A stretch of DNA of 64,000 bases from Bacteroidota bacterium (lineage in GTDB: Bacteria > Bacteroidota > Bacteroidia > Chitinophagales > JADIYW01). Shown here piece by piece: positions 43,525-52,704 of the stretch. Made by a program: the position numbers and the translations under genes. Below the pieces are notes generated by a model. It worked only from the letters and a program-made list of their open reading frames with translations. It searched no databases and was not told the DNA's origin. Each line of letters opens with the position of its first letter. Position 1 is the stretch's first letter. The stretch lies in contig CAUJCO010000014.1 in the NCBI GenBank assembly GCA_963169645.1, positions 67,001 through 131,000 of the forward strand. The letters run 5' to 3'.

Positions 43525-45894
43525 TTAGGATTTTTTCAGCCATAAAGTGTGTTTTTTATGGGCATCCACTTTTGTTCTTGTCCAACACATGGGATAACTA
43601 TTTCCGGCAAACCAATCCTTTAATTGGTTTTTATAGAAAGGGCTTGCCATATTTCCGGAGTTGCCCAAAGGCATTATAATGGTTGATTTATCAAAATCAG
43701 AAAAATCGATTATTTGGCGATATGATGGTGCGGACAATTCACCGCCGAAATGATCAACTGCCATATTATACGTTTGATGCGGTGTATCTTTATCACCACC
43801 AATGGGAAATGGTCCGATGTTAAAAATTTTGTCCAAAGGTGGCTGAGCACTTAAGGCATGTGGAAATACGATTGCATGTAAATTGCCCCATTTCCATTTT
43901 TGCGGATTGGTTCCATAATTTAATTTCATCCAATCGATGGCATTTTTAAATCCTTCTTTTAATACTTTTTCTTTTCCGCCGGCAGCTTTCAACCAAAAAG
44001 ATTCCGGATTATCTAAAATGCGTAACAATATCGGCGTATTATGACCTAAGTAAGCATTTACAGGGCCGAAAATGGCGTTAAATCCTTTTCCTAATAATTC
44101 ATCAACCAACTTTTTATCGTGTATGGCTGATTCAAAAATACGGCGAACTATCATCCATTTTGAAACATTGTATAAACTACCCTCCACTCTATCGGCATCT
44201 AAAACACCATTCCAGGCTAAAAACAAATCCAGATAGCGTTGCAAATCGACATTATCCATCTTAATATCTTTAAAATGGGCAGCTAATAATTTTCCGGGCG
44301 TACAATAAAAGTCCATTTGCATTTCGGTATAATCTTTTGCATCAGATTTTTCTTTGCGTTGCAACATATTTTCTAATCTATCTGCACGATAACCATTCAT
44401 ATAAATATCACCTAAAAAATGCGGAAAATCATCCGGTTCTATTTTGTGATTGGCTGTTATGATATAGCCTTTTTCCGGGTTTAACACATACGGCATTTCC
44501 TCAAACGGAACAAAGGATTTCCAATCGTTTTCGCCTGTCCAGCCAGCTTGTGGAAACGATGCAATTTCTTTATTGCGTACAGGCACTTTTCCGGAATTAT
44601 AATATCCGATATTGCTGTTTATATCTGCATAGACAATATTTAAGCCCGGAGCTGTAATATGGCTTACAGCTTCGGTAAATTCATTCCAATTTTTTGCTTT
44701 ATTTAATTGAAACCAACCACGCGTTGCTGTAGATGCTTTATATGCCATGGAACATAATGTAAGTTTCATGGATGAATTGCCTGTAACATCCGAAATTAAC
44801 ACACCATGTACCGTTTCAAATACTTTCTCTATAAAAGGCATCTTCTCTCCTTTTATAAAAATTTTCTCTTCCAATATATGCGTGTCTTTTAGCTTACCGT
44901 CGTGCATATAGGTTGTACACGTATCATCCGTAAACTTTTCTACAAAAACATCTTCTAAATCTGTAAAGCTTAATGTAATTCCCCAACCGATATGTTCATT
45001 GTGCCCAATTTGCACCATCGGTACAGCCGGAGCCGTAACGCCACTAACATGTAGCTCCGGACAATGCAAATGATTCATATACCAAATATTGGGATTTTTT
45101 AAAGTAAGATGTGGGTCGTTTGCCAAAATAGGTTTGCCCGTTTTTGTTTTTGCTCCACTCACTGACCATGCATTACTACCGCTTATCTGCGGAATATACG
45201 GACCTTTTAACGCCTCAAATTTTCCGGACACATCCAACACATTAAATTCAATTCCTTTTGGCAATGTAACCGGTGTGTCTTTCGTGTAGGTGTTGTCTAA
45301 TTCCAAGGCAGCATCCATTCCTACTGCTTCCACTAATTTAGCGCGAATAATTTCATCGTACCAACCCCAAGTAAGCAATGAAGTAAGCAAACGTGAAAAC
45401 GAAGCTACATCCATTGGGTCCCAAAGTTCAGGTCGGTGTTTTAATAAACGAAATTCTACAGAAAGTTTAAATTCTTCACTTTTAATATATGCATTTATGC
45501 CGTTGCAATAATCAATAATTATTTGTTGTTCTTCCTCCGTAAATAATTCCCAATCTTGTTTGGCAACGCGTTCGTAGCCCAATGTTCTGGCTATTCTATC
45601 GCTATCTAATGCTTTAATACCGATAATTTCACTCAACTTACCGCGTGCAACTTTTCGGTTTAATTCCATTTGAAAAAGACGATCTTGAGCGTGTGTATAT
45701 CCTTGAGCAAAAATTAAATCGTTCTTATTTTTTGCATAGATATGCACAGCACCTAATTCATCGCGTATAATTTCAACTTCTTCTTTTAACCCTTTCAAAA
45801 ATACTTGGCCATCAATTTTAGGCAATTGTGTTCTGCTCCATTCTTTAATAAATGGTTTTAACAAAACACCTCCAATGTTGTTAAGTATAGACAT
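43525..45894 (-). CDS. Penicillin acylase family protein
   Basis: A 789-residue N-terminal nucleophile hydrolase precursor of the penicillin acylase/acyl-homoserine lactone acylase family. The alpha-chain region includes RDELGAVHIYAKNKNDLIFAQGY and HAQDRLFQMELNRKVARG. The self-processing site precedes catalytic Ser240 in QISGSNAWSVSGAKT. The beta chain follows with ILANDPHLTLKNP, GHNEHIGWG and the late DHFGGELSAPSYRQI. The N terminus (MSILNNIGGVLLKPF) is not a convincing signal peptide, although the family is normally periplasmic; the true start may differ or export may be absent. Substrate unknown. Confidence 0.92.
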   Translation of the reverse strand: MSILNNIGGVLLKPFIKEWSRTQLPKIDGQVFLKGLKEEVEIIRDELGAVHIYAKNKNDLIFAQGYTHAQDRLFQMELNRKVARGKLSEIIGIKALDSDRIARTLGYERVAKQDWELFTEEEQQIIIDYCNGINAYIKSEEFKLSVEFRLLKHRPELWDPMDVASFSRLLTSLLTWGWYDEIIRAKLVEAVGMDAALELDNTYTKDTPVTLPKGIEFNVLDVSGKFEALKGPYIPQISGSNAWSVSGAKTKTGKPILANDPHLTLKNPNIWYMNHLHCPELHVSGVTAPAVPMVQIGHNEHIGWGITLSFTDLEDVFVEKFTDDTCTTYMHDGKLKDTHILEEKIFIKGEKMPFIEKVFETVHGVLISDVTGNSSMKLTLCSMAYKASTATRGWFQLNKAKNWNEFTEAVSHITAPGLNIVYADINSNIGYYNSGKVPVRNKEIASFPQAGWTGENDWKSFVPFEEMPYVLNPEKGYIITANHKIEPDDFPHFLGDIYMNGYRADRLENMLQRKEKSDAKDYTEMQMDFYCTPGKLLAAHFKDIKMDNVDLQRYLDLFLAWNGVLDADRVEGSLYNVSKWMIVRRIFESAIHDKKLVDELLGKGFNAIFGPVNAYLGHNTPILLRILDNPESFWLKAAGGKEKVLKEGFKNAIDWMKLNYGTNPQKWKWGNLHAIVFPHALSAQPPLDKIFNIGPFPIGGDKDTPHQTYNMAVDHFGGELSAPSYRQIIDFSDFDKSTIIMPLGNSGNMASPFYKNQLKDWFAGNSYPMCWTRTKVDAHKKHTLWLKKS

Positions 45895-45995
45895 CTATTT
45901 TGTTTAGTGAGATAAAGATACTAATTATTACAAGCACCACATTATGAATAAAAATAACACAAATTTTTTATTTTTAATTTATTCCAATTTAGATG

Positions 45996-46003
45996 TATAT
46001 TTG
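45996..46003 (+). promoter_or_regulatory. -7 element TATATTTG of the M42 peptidase gene
   Basis: An exact TAnnTTTG match, 45 nt before the ATG at 46049. No clear TTG at -33. Confidence 0.55.
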
Positions 46004-46048
46004 TGTCCCAAATTTTTAAAAGCATAATACCTTATTCATCAAAAGTTT

Positions 46049-47098
46049 ATGAAAACAAATGTAAAATTATTAGCTCAAATCTGTGAAGTTGCCGGTGCAC
46101 CGGGTTATGAGCAACGAGTACGCGAACTCGTTTTGAAAAACATCGAAGGTGTGGCTGACACAATAGAACAAGATAATCTTGGAAATGTATATGCCATTAA
46201 AAAAGGAAAAGACAGCAGTAAACGTGTCATGATTGCAGCACACATGGATGAAATTGGATTTATGGTGAAGCACATTGACAATAATGGGTTCTTACGCTTC
46301 CATACATTAGGTGGTTTTGATCCAAAAACATTGACAGCACAACGCGTAATTGTGCATGGTAAGAAAGATTTAATAGGTGTAATGGGCTCTAAACCAAATC
46401 ATATTATGTCTCCGGATGAGCGAAATAAACCGGTACACATCCACGATTTTTTTATTGATTTAGGATTACCTTACAGCGAAGTGGTAAAACACGTTACCAT
46501 TGGTGATGTTGTAACACGCGACCGACAATTGATAGAAATGGGTGATTGTGTTAATTGCAAATCTATCGATAACAGAGTAGCTGTTTATATTTTAATTGAA
46601 ACATTAAAATTATTGAAAGATTGTCCGTATGATGTGTATGGTGTTTTTTCTGTACAAGAAGAAGTAGGCATTAGAGGTGCAAATGTGGCAGCACATAATA
46701 TCAACCCAACATTTGGATTTGGCTTAGATACAACCATCGCCTACGATTTACCCGATTCCAAACCGGAAGAACAAGTAACAAAATTAGGCGAAGGTGTTGC
46801 CATAAAAATTATGGATGCTTCAACTATTTGCGATTACAGAATGGTGAAATACCAAAAAGAAATTGCGGATAAATTTAAAATAAAATGGCAACCGGAAGTA
46901 TTGCCAATGGGTGGTACAGACACTGCCGGCATACAACGTATGGGAAAAACCGGTGCAATTGCCGGTGCAATTTCTATACCAACACGTCACTTACATCAAG
47001 TAATTGAGATGGCACACAAATCTGACATTGAGGCGAGTGTGTTGCTCTTAAAACACTGTATTGAAAACTTAGACCAATTTGATTGGAGCTTGAAATAA
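46049..47098 (+). CDS. M42 family metallopeptidase (glutamyl/deblocking aminopeptidase type)
   Basis: A 349-residue M42 aminopeptidase, usual length. Metal ligands and the catalytic set are visible: AAHMDEIGFMV, the CKSIDNRVAVY aspartate, QEEVGIRGA (base glutamate), GLDTTIAYD and the late RHLHQVIE with a terminal metal histidine. These form tetrahedral dodecameric cytosolic peptidases that trim peptides from the N terminus. Monocistronic. The downstream hairpin is shared with the convergent sdhB. Confidence 0.95.
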   Translation: MKTNVKLLAQICEVAGAPGYEQRVRELVLKNIEGVADTIEQDNLGNVYAIKKGKDSSKRVMIAAHMDEIGFMVKHIDNNGFLRFHTLGGFDPKTLTAQRVIVHGKKDLIGVMGSKPNHIMSPDERNKPVHIHDFFIDLGLPYSEVVKHVTIGDVVTRDRQLIEMGDCVNCKSIDNRVAVYILIETLKLLKDCPYDVYGVFSVQEEVGIRGANVAAHNINPTFGFGLDTTIAYDLPDSKPEEQVTKLGEGVAIKIMDASTICDYRMVKYQKEIADKFKIKWQPEVLPMGGTDTAGIQRMGKTGAIAGAISIPTRHLHQVIEMAHKSDIEASVLLLKHCIENLDQFDWSLK

Positions 47099-47120
47099 GC
47101 TTAGAAAAATAGTAATATAA

Positions 47121-47152
47121 AAAATGGTGGACGAATTGTCCACCATTTTTTA
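47121..47152. terminator. Bidirectional terminator between M42 peptidase and sdhB
   Basis: AAAATGGTGGAC and GTCCACCATTTT with a 5-nt loop GAATT. It is flanked by A's on the left and T's on the right, so it serves both convergent genes. Confidence 0.9.
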
Positions 47153-47175
47153 TATTTAATATGAGCTATAAACTT

Positions 47176-47940
47176 TTATTCTTCACTTGATAAACTTGCC
47201 GCAGCAAATTCTCTATTTAAGCGAGCAATATTTTCTAAAGATATTTCTTTTGGACATTCTGCTTCGCAGGCACCGGTGTTGGTACAGCTTCCAAATCCTT
47301 CTTTATCCATTTGTGCAACCATGTCTAACACACGAGATTCGCGTTCTGCTTGTCCTTGTGGCAACAACGCAAATTGAGAAACTTTTGCGGAAACAAATAG
47401 CATAGCAGAAGAGTTTTTACATGCAGCAACGCAAGCACCACAACCGATACAAGCAGCAGCTGCAAACGATTTATCAGCATCAGATTTTGGAATAGGTGTT
47501 GCATTCGCATCTACCGTAACACCTGTATTTACGGATACATAACCACCTGCTTGGATGATTCTATCAAAAGCCGCTCTGTCTACTACTAAATCTTTAATTA
47601 CCGGAAATGCTTTTGCTCTCCATGGTTCTACAACAATCGTATCACCATCTTTGAAAGCACGCATGTGTAGTTGGCACGTTGTTGTGGCATGCCAAGGACC
47701 GTGTGGGCGACCATTGATGTACATGGAACACATACCGCAAATACCTTCACGGCAATCGTGATCAAAAGCAATTGGGTCTTTATCCTCACTAATTAATTGT
47801 TCATTTAAAACATCAAACATTTCCAAGAAGGACATCTCCGAAGAAATGTTTTTTACTTGGTATGTTTCTAAACCACCTTTATCGTTGCTGTTTTTTTGTC
47901 GCCACACTTTAAGTGTGAGGTTCATATTGTAATGTTCCAT
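47176..47940 (-). CDS. sdhB: Succinate dehydrogenase/fumarate reductase iron-sulfur subunit
   Basis: A 254-residue SdhB/FrdB. It passes electrons from the flavoprotein to the membrane subunit. The [2Fe-2S] ligands are in [11 protein letters not shown]. The [4Fe-4S]/[3Fe-4S] ligands are in [11 protein letters not shown] and [12 protein letters not shown]. Here the last motif reads CTNTGAC, and its match to known cluster spacing is reasonable. It follows sdhA by 57 nt and ends at the shared terminator. Bacteroidota complex II of the three-subunit (SdhCAB) type. Confidence 0.96.
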   Translation of the reverse strand: MEHYNMNLTLKVWRQKNSNDKGGLETYQVKNISSEMSFLEMFDVLNEQLISEDKDPIAFDHDCREGICGMCSMYINGRPHGPWHATTTCQLHMRAFKDGDTIVVEPWRAKAFPVIKDLVVDRAAFDRIIQAGGYVSVNTGVTVDANATPIPKSDADKSFAAAACIGCGACVAACKNSSAMLFVSAKVSQFALLPQGQAERESRVLDMVAQMDKEGFGSCTNTGACEAECPKEISLENIARLNREFAAASLSSEE

Positions 47941-47997
47941 ATTCTTTTAATTTGACAATTTGATAGTTTGATAATTTATATTGTCATTTCTATCTTA

Positions 47998-49977
47998 TTA
48001 TTTATAACTTCTTGCTGCAATTTTGATGTTTTCGTAAATCAAGTCTTCTTTATTTAAAACCCATTCACTTTCACCTTTGTATTCCCATGCGGAAACAAAT
48101 TTGAAATTTTCGTCATCTCTTTGTGCTTCGCCTTCTTCTGTTTGGGATTCTTCTCTGAAGTGACCGCCGCAACTTTCTTTTCTATCTAAGGCATCACGAC
48201 ACATCAACTCGCCTAATTCTAAGAAATCGGCTACACGACCAGCTTTATCTAATTCCGGATTAAACTCATTGATTCCGCCCGGAATTTTCACGTCTTTCCA
48301 GAACTCTTTTCTCAACGCTTGAATTTCAGCGATTGCTTCTGTTAAGCCTTTTTCATTTCTCGCCATACCGCATTTATCCCACATAATTTTACCTAAACGT
48401 TTGTGGAAACTTTCTACCGATTTGGTGCCTTTTATACTCATCAATGTAGTAATTCTATCGGCAACTGCTTTTTCGGCATCTAAGAATTCTTTGCTATCTG
48501 TAGAGATTGGTTTTGTCGCAATTTCGTCTGCCAAATAATTTCCGATTGTATAAGGAATTACGAAATAACCATCTGCTAAACCTTGCATTAATGCAGAAGC
48601 ACCTAAACGATTAGCACCATGATCGGAGAAATTACATTCACCTAAAGCATATAACCCTTTTACCGAAGTCATCAACTCATAATCAACCCAAAGTCCACCC
48701 ATTGTGTAATGTACTGCCGGATAAATACGCATTGGCACTTCATACGGATTTTCGCCGGTGATTTTCTCATACATATCGAATAAGTTTCCGTATTGTTCTT
48801 TCACTACTTCTTTACCCAACTTAACCAATGTTGCTTCATCCGGATTTTCAATACCTAATTTTGAAGCTTCTGCTCTTCCGTATTTATTGATTAGATTGTA
48901 TCGAAAATCTAAATAAACAGCTTGTTTGGTGGTACCTACACCATACCCTGCATCGCAACGTTCTTTGGCTGCTCTTGATGCCACGTCGCGCGGTACTAAG
49001 TTTCCAAAAGCAGGATATCTACGTTCTAAATAATAATCGCGTTCTTCTTCCGGAATATCGTTGGCTTTGCGTTTTTCGTCTTTATTTTTTGGCACCCAAA
49101 TACGACCGTCATTTCTCAACGATTCAGACATCAATGTCAATTTAGATTGATGATCGCCGGAAACCGGAATACAAGTTGGGTGAATTTGTGTAAAACAAGG
49201 GTTGCCGAAGAAAGCGCCTTTTTTATGTGCTTTCCAAGCTGCCGTTACATTAGAGCCCATGGCGTTGGTGGACAAATAGAATACGTTTCCATAACCACCT
49301 GTACACAATACTACTGCATGACCGAAATGACGCTCTAATTTTCCGGTGATTAAATCACGGGCAATGATACCGCGTGCTTTACCATCTATTTCTACCACAT
49401 CCAACATTTCGTGGCGAGTGTATTGTTTCACACTACCTAAAGCTACTTGACGTTCTAATGCTGAATAAGCACCTAATAATAATTGTTGTCCTGTTTGGCC
49501 TGCTGCATAAAATGTACGTTTAACTTGCACACCACCAAAAGAGCGGTTATCTAAATAACCACCGTATTCACGAGCAAATGGAACGCCTTGTGCTACACAT
49601 TGGTCAATGATATTTACAGAAACTTCTGCTAAACGGTGTACATTTGCTTCGCGTGCTCTATAGTCACCACCTTTGATGGTATCGTAAAACAAACGATATA
49701 CAGAGTCGCCATCATTTTGATAATTTTTTGCTGCATTGATACCACCTTGTGCTGCAATAGAGTGTGCACGACGTGGTGAATCTTGAAAACAGAATACTTT
49801 AACTTTGTATCCCAATTCACCCAATGTAGCAGCGGCAGATGCACCAGCCAAGCCGGTTCCTACTACGATGATTTCAAGTTTACGTTTATTGGCCGGATTT
49901 ACTAACTTAACATGTCCTTTGTAATTCGACCATTTTTTATCTATATCACCTTGAGGTATTTTTGAATTAAGAGCCAT
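47998..49977 (-). CDS. sdhA: Succinate dehydrogenase/fumarate reductase flavoprotein subunit
   Basis: A 659-residue SdhA/FrdA. FAD-binding motif [19 protein letters not shown] stands near residue 38. The FAD-linking histidine is in [19 protein letters not shown]. The active-site region includes [16 protein letters not shown] and the [12 protein letters not shown] region. The C-terminal half carries the substrate domain. The long form with the [14 protein letters not shown] insert is the type B-like flavoprotein common in Bacteroidota and epsilonproteobacteria. It lies 30 nt after sdhC and 57 nt before sdhB. Confidence 0.97.
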   Translation of the reverse strand: MALNSKIPQGDIDKKWSNYKGHVKLVNPANKRKLEIIVVGTGLAGASAAATLGELGYKVKVFCFQDSPRRAHSIAAQGGINAAKNYQNDGDSVYRLFYDTIKGGDYRAREANVHRLAEVSVNIIDQCVAQGVPFAREYGGYLDNRSFGGVQVKRTFYAAGQTGQQLLLGAYSALERQVALGSVKQYTRHEMLDVVEIDGKARGIIARDLITGKLERHFGHAVVLCTGGYGNVFYLSTNAMGSNVTAAWKAHKKGAFFGNPCFTQIHPTCIPVSGDHQSKLTLMSESLRNDGRIWVPKNKDEKRKANDIPEEERDYYLERRYPAFGNLVPRDVASRAAKERCDAGYGVGTTKQAVYLDFRYNLINKYGRAEASKLGIENPDEATLVKLGKEVVKEQYGNLFDMYEKITGENPYEVPMRIYPAVHYTMGGLWVDYELMTSVKGLYALGECNFSDHGANRLGASALMQGLADGYFVIPYTIGNYLADEIATKPISTDSKEFLDAEKAVADRITTLMSIKGTKSVESFHKRLGKIMWDKCGMARNEKGLTEAIAEIQALRKEFWKDVKIPGGINEFNPELDKAGRVADFLELGELMCRDALDRKESCGGHFREESQTEEGEAQRDDENFKFVSAWEYKGESEWVLNKEDLIYENIKIAARSYK

Positions 49978-50007
49978 CTTATATGCTAATTTGAACTTGT
50001 ACTAAAA

Positions 50008-50676
50008 TTATTGAACTAGACCGAAGAATACAGCTAATGCTATTATAGCAAACAAACCCGGAACAACAATAGAGAATGCTGTACCAACTGCTTTAATAAT
50101 AGGTGTGTATTTTTTATGATTTAAACCTAAAGATTGGAATGCACTGGGAAAACCATGCAACAAGTGAAATCCTAAAGAGAAAACACCAATTACATATATC
50201 ACCAAAAATATTGGATTGGATAATGTCGTTATAATTTGCTCATATGGATTATCCGCTTCTTTGGTAATGTATAATGCTTTTTTAGTTGCCCACCAAAAAT
50301 CAGACATGTGAACGACTAAGAACAACAATAATAACGAACCCAATACACCCATAGAACGAGAGTACCATTTAGAGTTTGCATTACCTGCACTTACAGCATA
50401 TTGCACCGGACGTTTACTTCGATTTTCAATTGTTAAACGGATCGTAAGAGCGATATGAATTAAAATACCTACTAATAATCCTATTTCTAATATACGAATC
50501 AACCAGAAATGCGACATAAAATGTGCAGCTGCGTTAAATGTTTCTCCATTGTCATTTAATAAGATTAATGCATTAATACCTACGTGAATAACAAGAAAAG
50601 AAATTAGAAATAAACCTGTAAGACCGACAATTAATTTTCTGCCGATTGATGAAGAGAAAAAACTTTCTTTTGCCAT
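50008..50676 (-). CDS. sdhC: Succinate dehydrogenase/fumarate reductase cytochrome b subunit
   Basis: A 222-residue membrane anchor with five hydrophobic helices. It has SIGRKLIVGLTGLFLISFLV, ILEIGLLVGILIHIALTIRL and LVVHMSDFW, supplying heme-binding histidines (HVGI, HIAL, HMSD, HLLHG). Two hemes b and the menaquinone site are expected for this class B-type subunit. First gene of sdhCAB. Upstream, TAATTTTG (50710-50703, minus) fits TAnnTTTG and may be the promoter. Confidence 0.94.
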   Translation of the reverse strand: MAKESFFSSSIGRKLIVGLTGLFLISFLVIHVGINALILLNDNGETFNAAAHFMSHFWLIRILEIGLLVGILIHIALTIRLTIENRSKRPVQYAVSAGNANSKWYSRSMGVLGSLLLLFLVVHMSDFWWATKKALYITKEADNPYEQIITTLSNPIFLVIYVIGVFSLGFHLLHGFPSAFQSLGLNHKKYTPIIKAVGTAFSIVVPGLFAIIALAVFFGLVQ

Positions 50677-50779
50677 GATAATAAGATTTCAAAAAATCGA
50701 TGCAAAATTAAACCTTTGCAAATGAATTAACTTTTCATTAAGGTTAATTTTTCGATTTTATACAGTTTGGAATTAATCT

Positions 50780-50829
50780 AAATTACCGATATTTATCTTC
50801 ATATAAACTAGAATAGCAATCGGTAATTT
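50780..50829 (-). repeat. Inverted repeat after the acyl-CoA-binding protein gene
   Basis: AATTACCGAT (50781-50790) and ATCGGTAATT (50819-50828), a perfect 10-bp stem around a 28-nt loop. It lies 15-65 nt downstream of the minus-strand stop at 50844. The loop is long and the T run short, so terminator function is possible but not clear. Confidence 0.5.
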
Positions 50830-50843
50830 TATAAGATAATTGG

Positions 50844-51107
50844 TTATTTGAGTGTCGCTAACAACTCATTTACTAAATCAATGTATTTTTGTTGTGCCTC
50901 TGATTTGCTCATGCCGGCTTTTGCTTTCCATGTTTCCCATTTAAATTTACCTTTAATATCAAACATGCCGGGTTTGGATGTTTTATTATCACCTTCCGTT
51001 GCTTGTTTAAAAAAAGCGTATAAATCTAATAATTGCATATCAGAAGGACGTTTTGTAAGTGTTCTTACATCTACTTGTGCTTGTTCAAATTGTTTATCTA
51101 AGCTCAT
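50844..51107 (-). CDS. Acyl-CoA-binding protein
   Basis: An 87-residue ACBP, the typical size. It is a four-helix bundle that binds long-chain acyl-CoA. The core motif is LLDLYAFFKQATEGDNKTSKPG, followed by GKFKWETWKAKAGMSKSEAQQKYIDLV. The conserved Tyr, Lys and Trp residues are visible. Cytosolic; likely protects acyl-CoA pools. It is divergent from the membrane glycosyltransferase-like gene at 51177, with a 22-bp palindromic segment between. Confidence 0.93.
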   Translation of the reverse strand: MSLDKQFEQAQVDVRTLTKRPSDMQLLDLYAFFKQATEGDNKTSKPGMFDIKGKFKWETWKAKAGMSKSEAQQKYIDLVNELLATLK

Positions 51108-51136
51108 CTTTTTTAATTTTTGCTAAATTTATAAAA

Positions 51137-51158
51137 TGATTTCTATTTAAAGAAATCA
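51137..51158. repeat. Palindrome between divergent ACBP and membrane protein genes
   Basis: TGATTTCT and AGAAATCA around ATTTAA. It is AT-rich and sits in a 69-bp divergent intergenic region. It may be an operator or chance. Confidence 0.45.
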
Positions 51159-51176
51159 AATTTTATCTTACACACC

Positions 51177-52697
51177 ATGAAGCGACTCCAATTCACCTTG
51201 CTTTTGGCAATACCACTTTGTTGGTTTTTCTTTAAGCTTTTACCCGCATTTACGCAACCTGCTGCTTGTTCAACTGCAAATTTTATGTATGCTGAAAACA
51301 TGGAACAGTATAAAATATGGTTTTTCCAAGCAGATAATTACCAAATACAAGCTTTTGACGACAGCAACAACTTTTTATATGTTTTAACACTTTGGTTTTT
51401 TATACATTTTCTAAAACTAACTACCATAAAGGCGGCTTACACCATTTCATCAATTAGTATTTTCATAAGTGTTTATTTGATACAACGTATTATTGATTCC
51501 AGATTTTGGAGTATTCATTTACTTTTAGTTGGCTTGCTATTTATGAGCACACAAATTTGGGCCGGTGTGTTGGGTGATGAAATACTGTTTCAAGGAATGC
51601 TATGGCTTTTTGCCGTTCGCTCTTTTTGGAAACATCGATATAGTTGGTTGATGTTTTGGAGTGTGGTAAATATTGTTGCTCGTCCTGATAATCTGTTTTT
51701 TGTATTACCAATGATAATAGTGAGTTACTATGATGTTCGAGATTTAAAAGAACGATACAAACGCGGATTTATTAAGAGTAGAATTCGAAAAACTATCTTG
51801 TTTTTATTTGCACCTTTAGCTGTTTTTTATTTTTACAGATATGCTTATTTCCATACAATATTGCCACACAATTGGCTACATCAAAATGAAAGAATGGATA
51901 CTTTTTTTCATTTAGATGCTTGGAATTATTTAAAGCATTATCTAAGATATTTCGTAGCTCCGTTAGCTATTGGTGTTGTATTTTATTTTATTAAAGAATA
52001 TAAAAGTTTACACGCACGCTATTTTGCTTTAGCAGTATGTTTCATTATTATTCCGTCGTTATATTCTTGTACCTACGCACAAACAGAAAACTTAGCGTTT
52101 AAAAATTACTATGTTATTTTTCTTGGGCTAATCGTCTTATCCATGTTATTTATCCGAGATTTTCGTTCGATATCACAAGGCATAACAACGGCTATTTTTG
52201 TTTTCTTTTTTGGCTTCCAAACAGCATTTGCTTATTTTGAAAAAACCTTACAAAGCGACTTCGATAATATGTATTATGTAGCCAATGATTTGTCGGCTGT
52301 ACGCAACGGAAAATTAGTAGCCTACTACGACAACTTTGTTTCGTGGATTGGAAACTGGCAAAGTATTTTTGCAAATGGCAACCACACGAAACAACAAAAA
52401 AAATTGAGTACAAATGAAATTTTAGCACTCAAGGCTGATATTATCTTGGCGGACAAAACAACACCGATTGACGCATTTAAAAACGATTATCATTTGTTTC
52501 AATTGCCCGCCAGTACACGGCAATTTGAAAAACAAAGCAGACCGGAAAATTCATTGGATTTATTCTTTTACAAATACGCACACAAAACACCTATCAACAA
52601 AAAAGAAAGTGTATCAATATTAGTACTAAAAAATAGCAAGAACTACAAAGAGATTGAAGAGCATTTAGTAGTGCATGCCGGAAAAATAATTTGGTGA
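51177..52697 (+). CDS. Polytopic membrane protein, glycosyltransferase-like, unknown
   Basis: A 506-residue protein. It has a signal-anchor (FTLLLAIPLCWFFFKLL), then about ten further hydrophobic helices up to about residue 390. A soluble C-terminal domain of about 115 residues follows (from HTKQQKKLSTNEILALKAD). The layout of periplasmic loops and long TM part resembles GT-C type lipid-linked glycosyltransferases, but the diagnostic DxD/ExD loop motif is not clear. I do not assign a function. Divergent from ACBP. Confidence 0.7.
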   Translation: MKRLQFTLLLAIPLCWFFFKLLPAFTQPAACSTANFMYAENMEQYKIWFFQADNYQIQAFDDSNNFLYVLTLWFFIHFLKLTTIKAAYTISSISIFISVYLIQRIIDSRFWSIHLLLVGLLFMSTQIWAGVLGDEILFQGMLWLFAVRSFWKHRYSWLMFWSVVNIVARPDNLFFVLPMIIVSYYDVRDLKERYKRGFIKSRIRKTILFLFAPLAVFYFYRYAYFHTILPHNWLHQNERMDTFFHLDAWNYLKHYLRYFVAPLAIGVVFYFIKEYKSLHARYFALAVCFIIIPSLYSCTYAQTENLAFKNYYVIFLGLIVLSMLFIRDFRSISQGITTAIFVFFFGFQTAFAYFEKTLQSDFDNMYYVANDLSAVRNGKLVAYYDNFVSWIGNWQSIFANGNHTKQQKKLSTNEILALKADIILADKTTPIDAFKNDYHLFQLPASTRQFEKQSRPENSLDLFFYKYAHKTPINKKESVSILVLKNSKNYKEIEEHLVVHAGKIIW

Positions 52698-52704
52698 TGG
52701 TATA

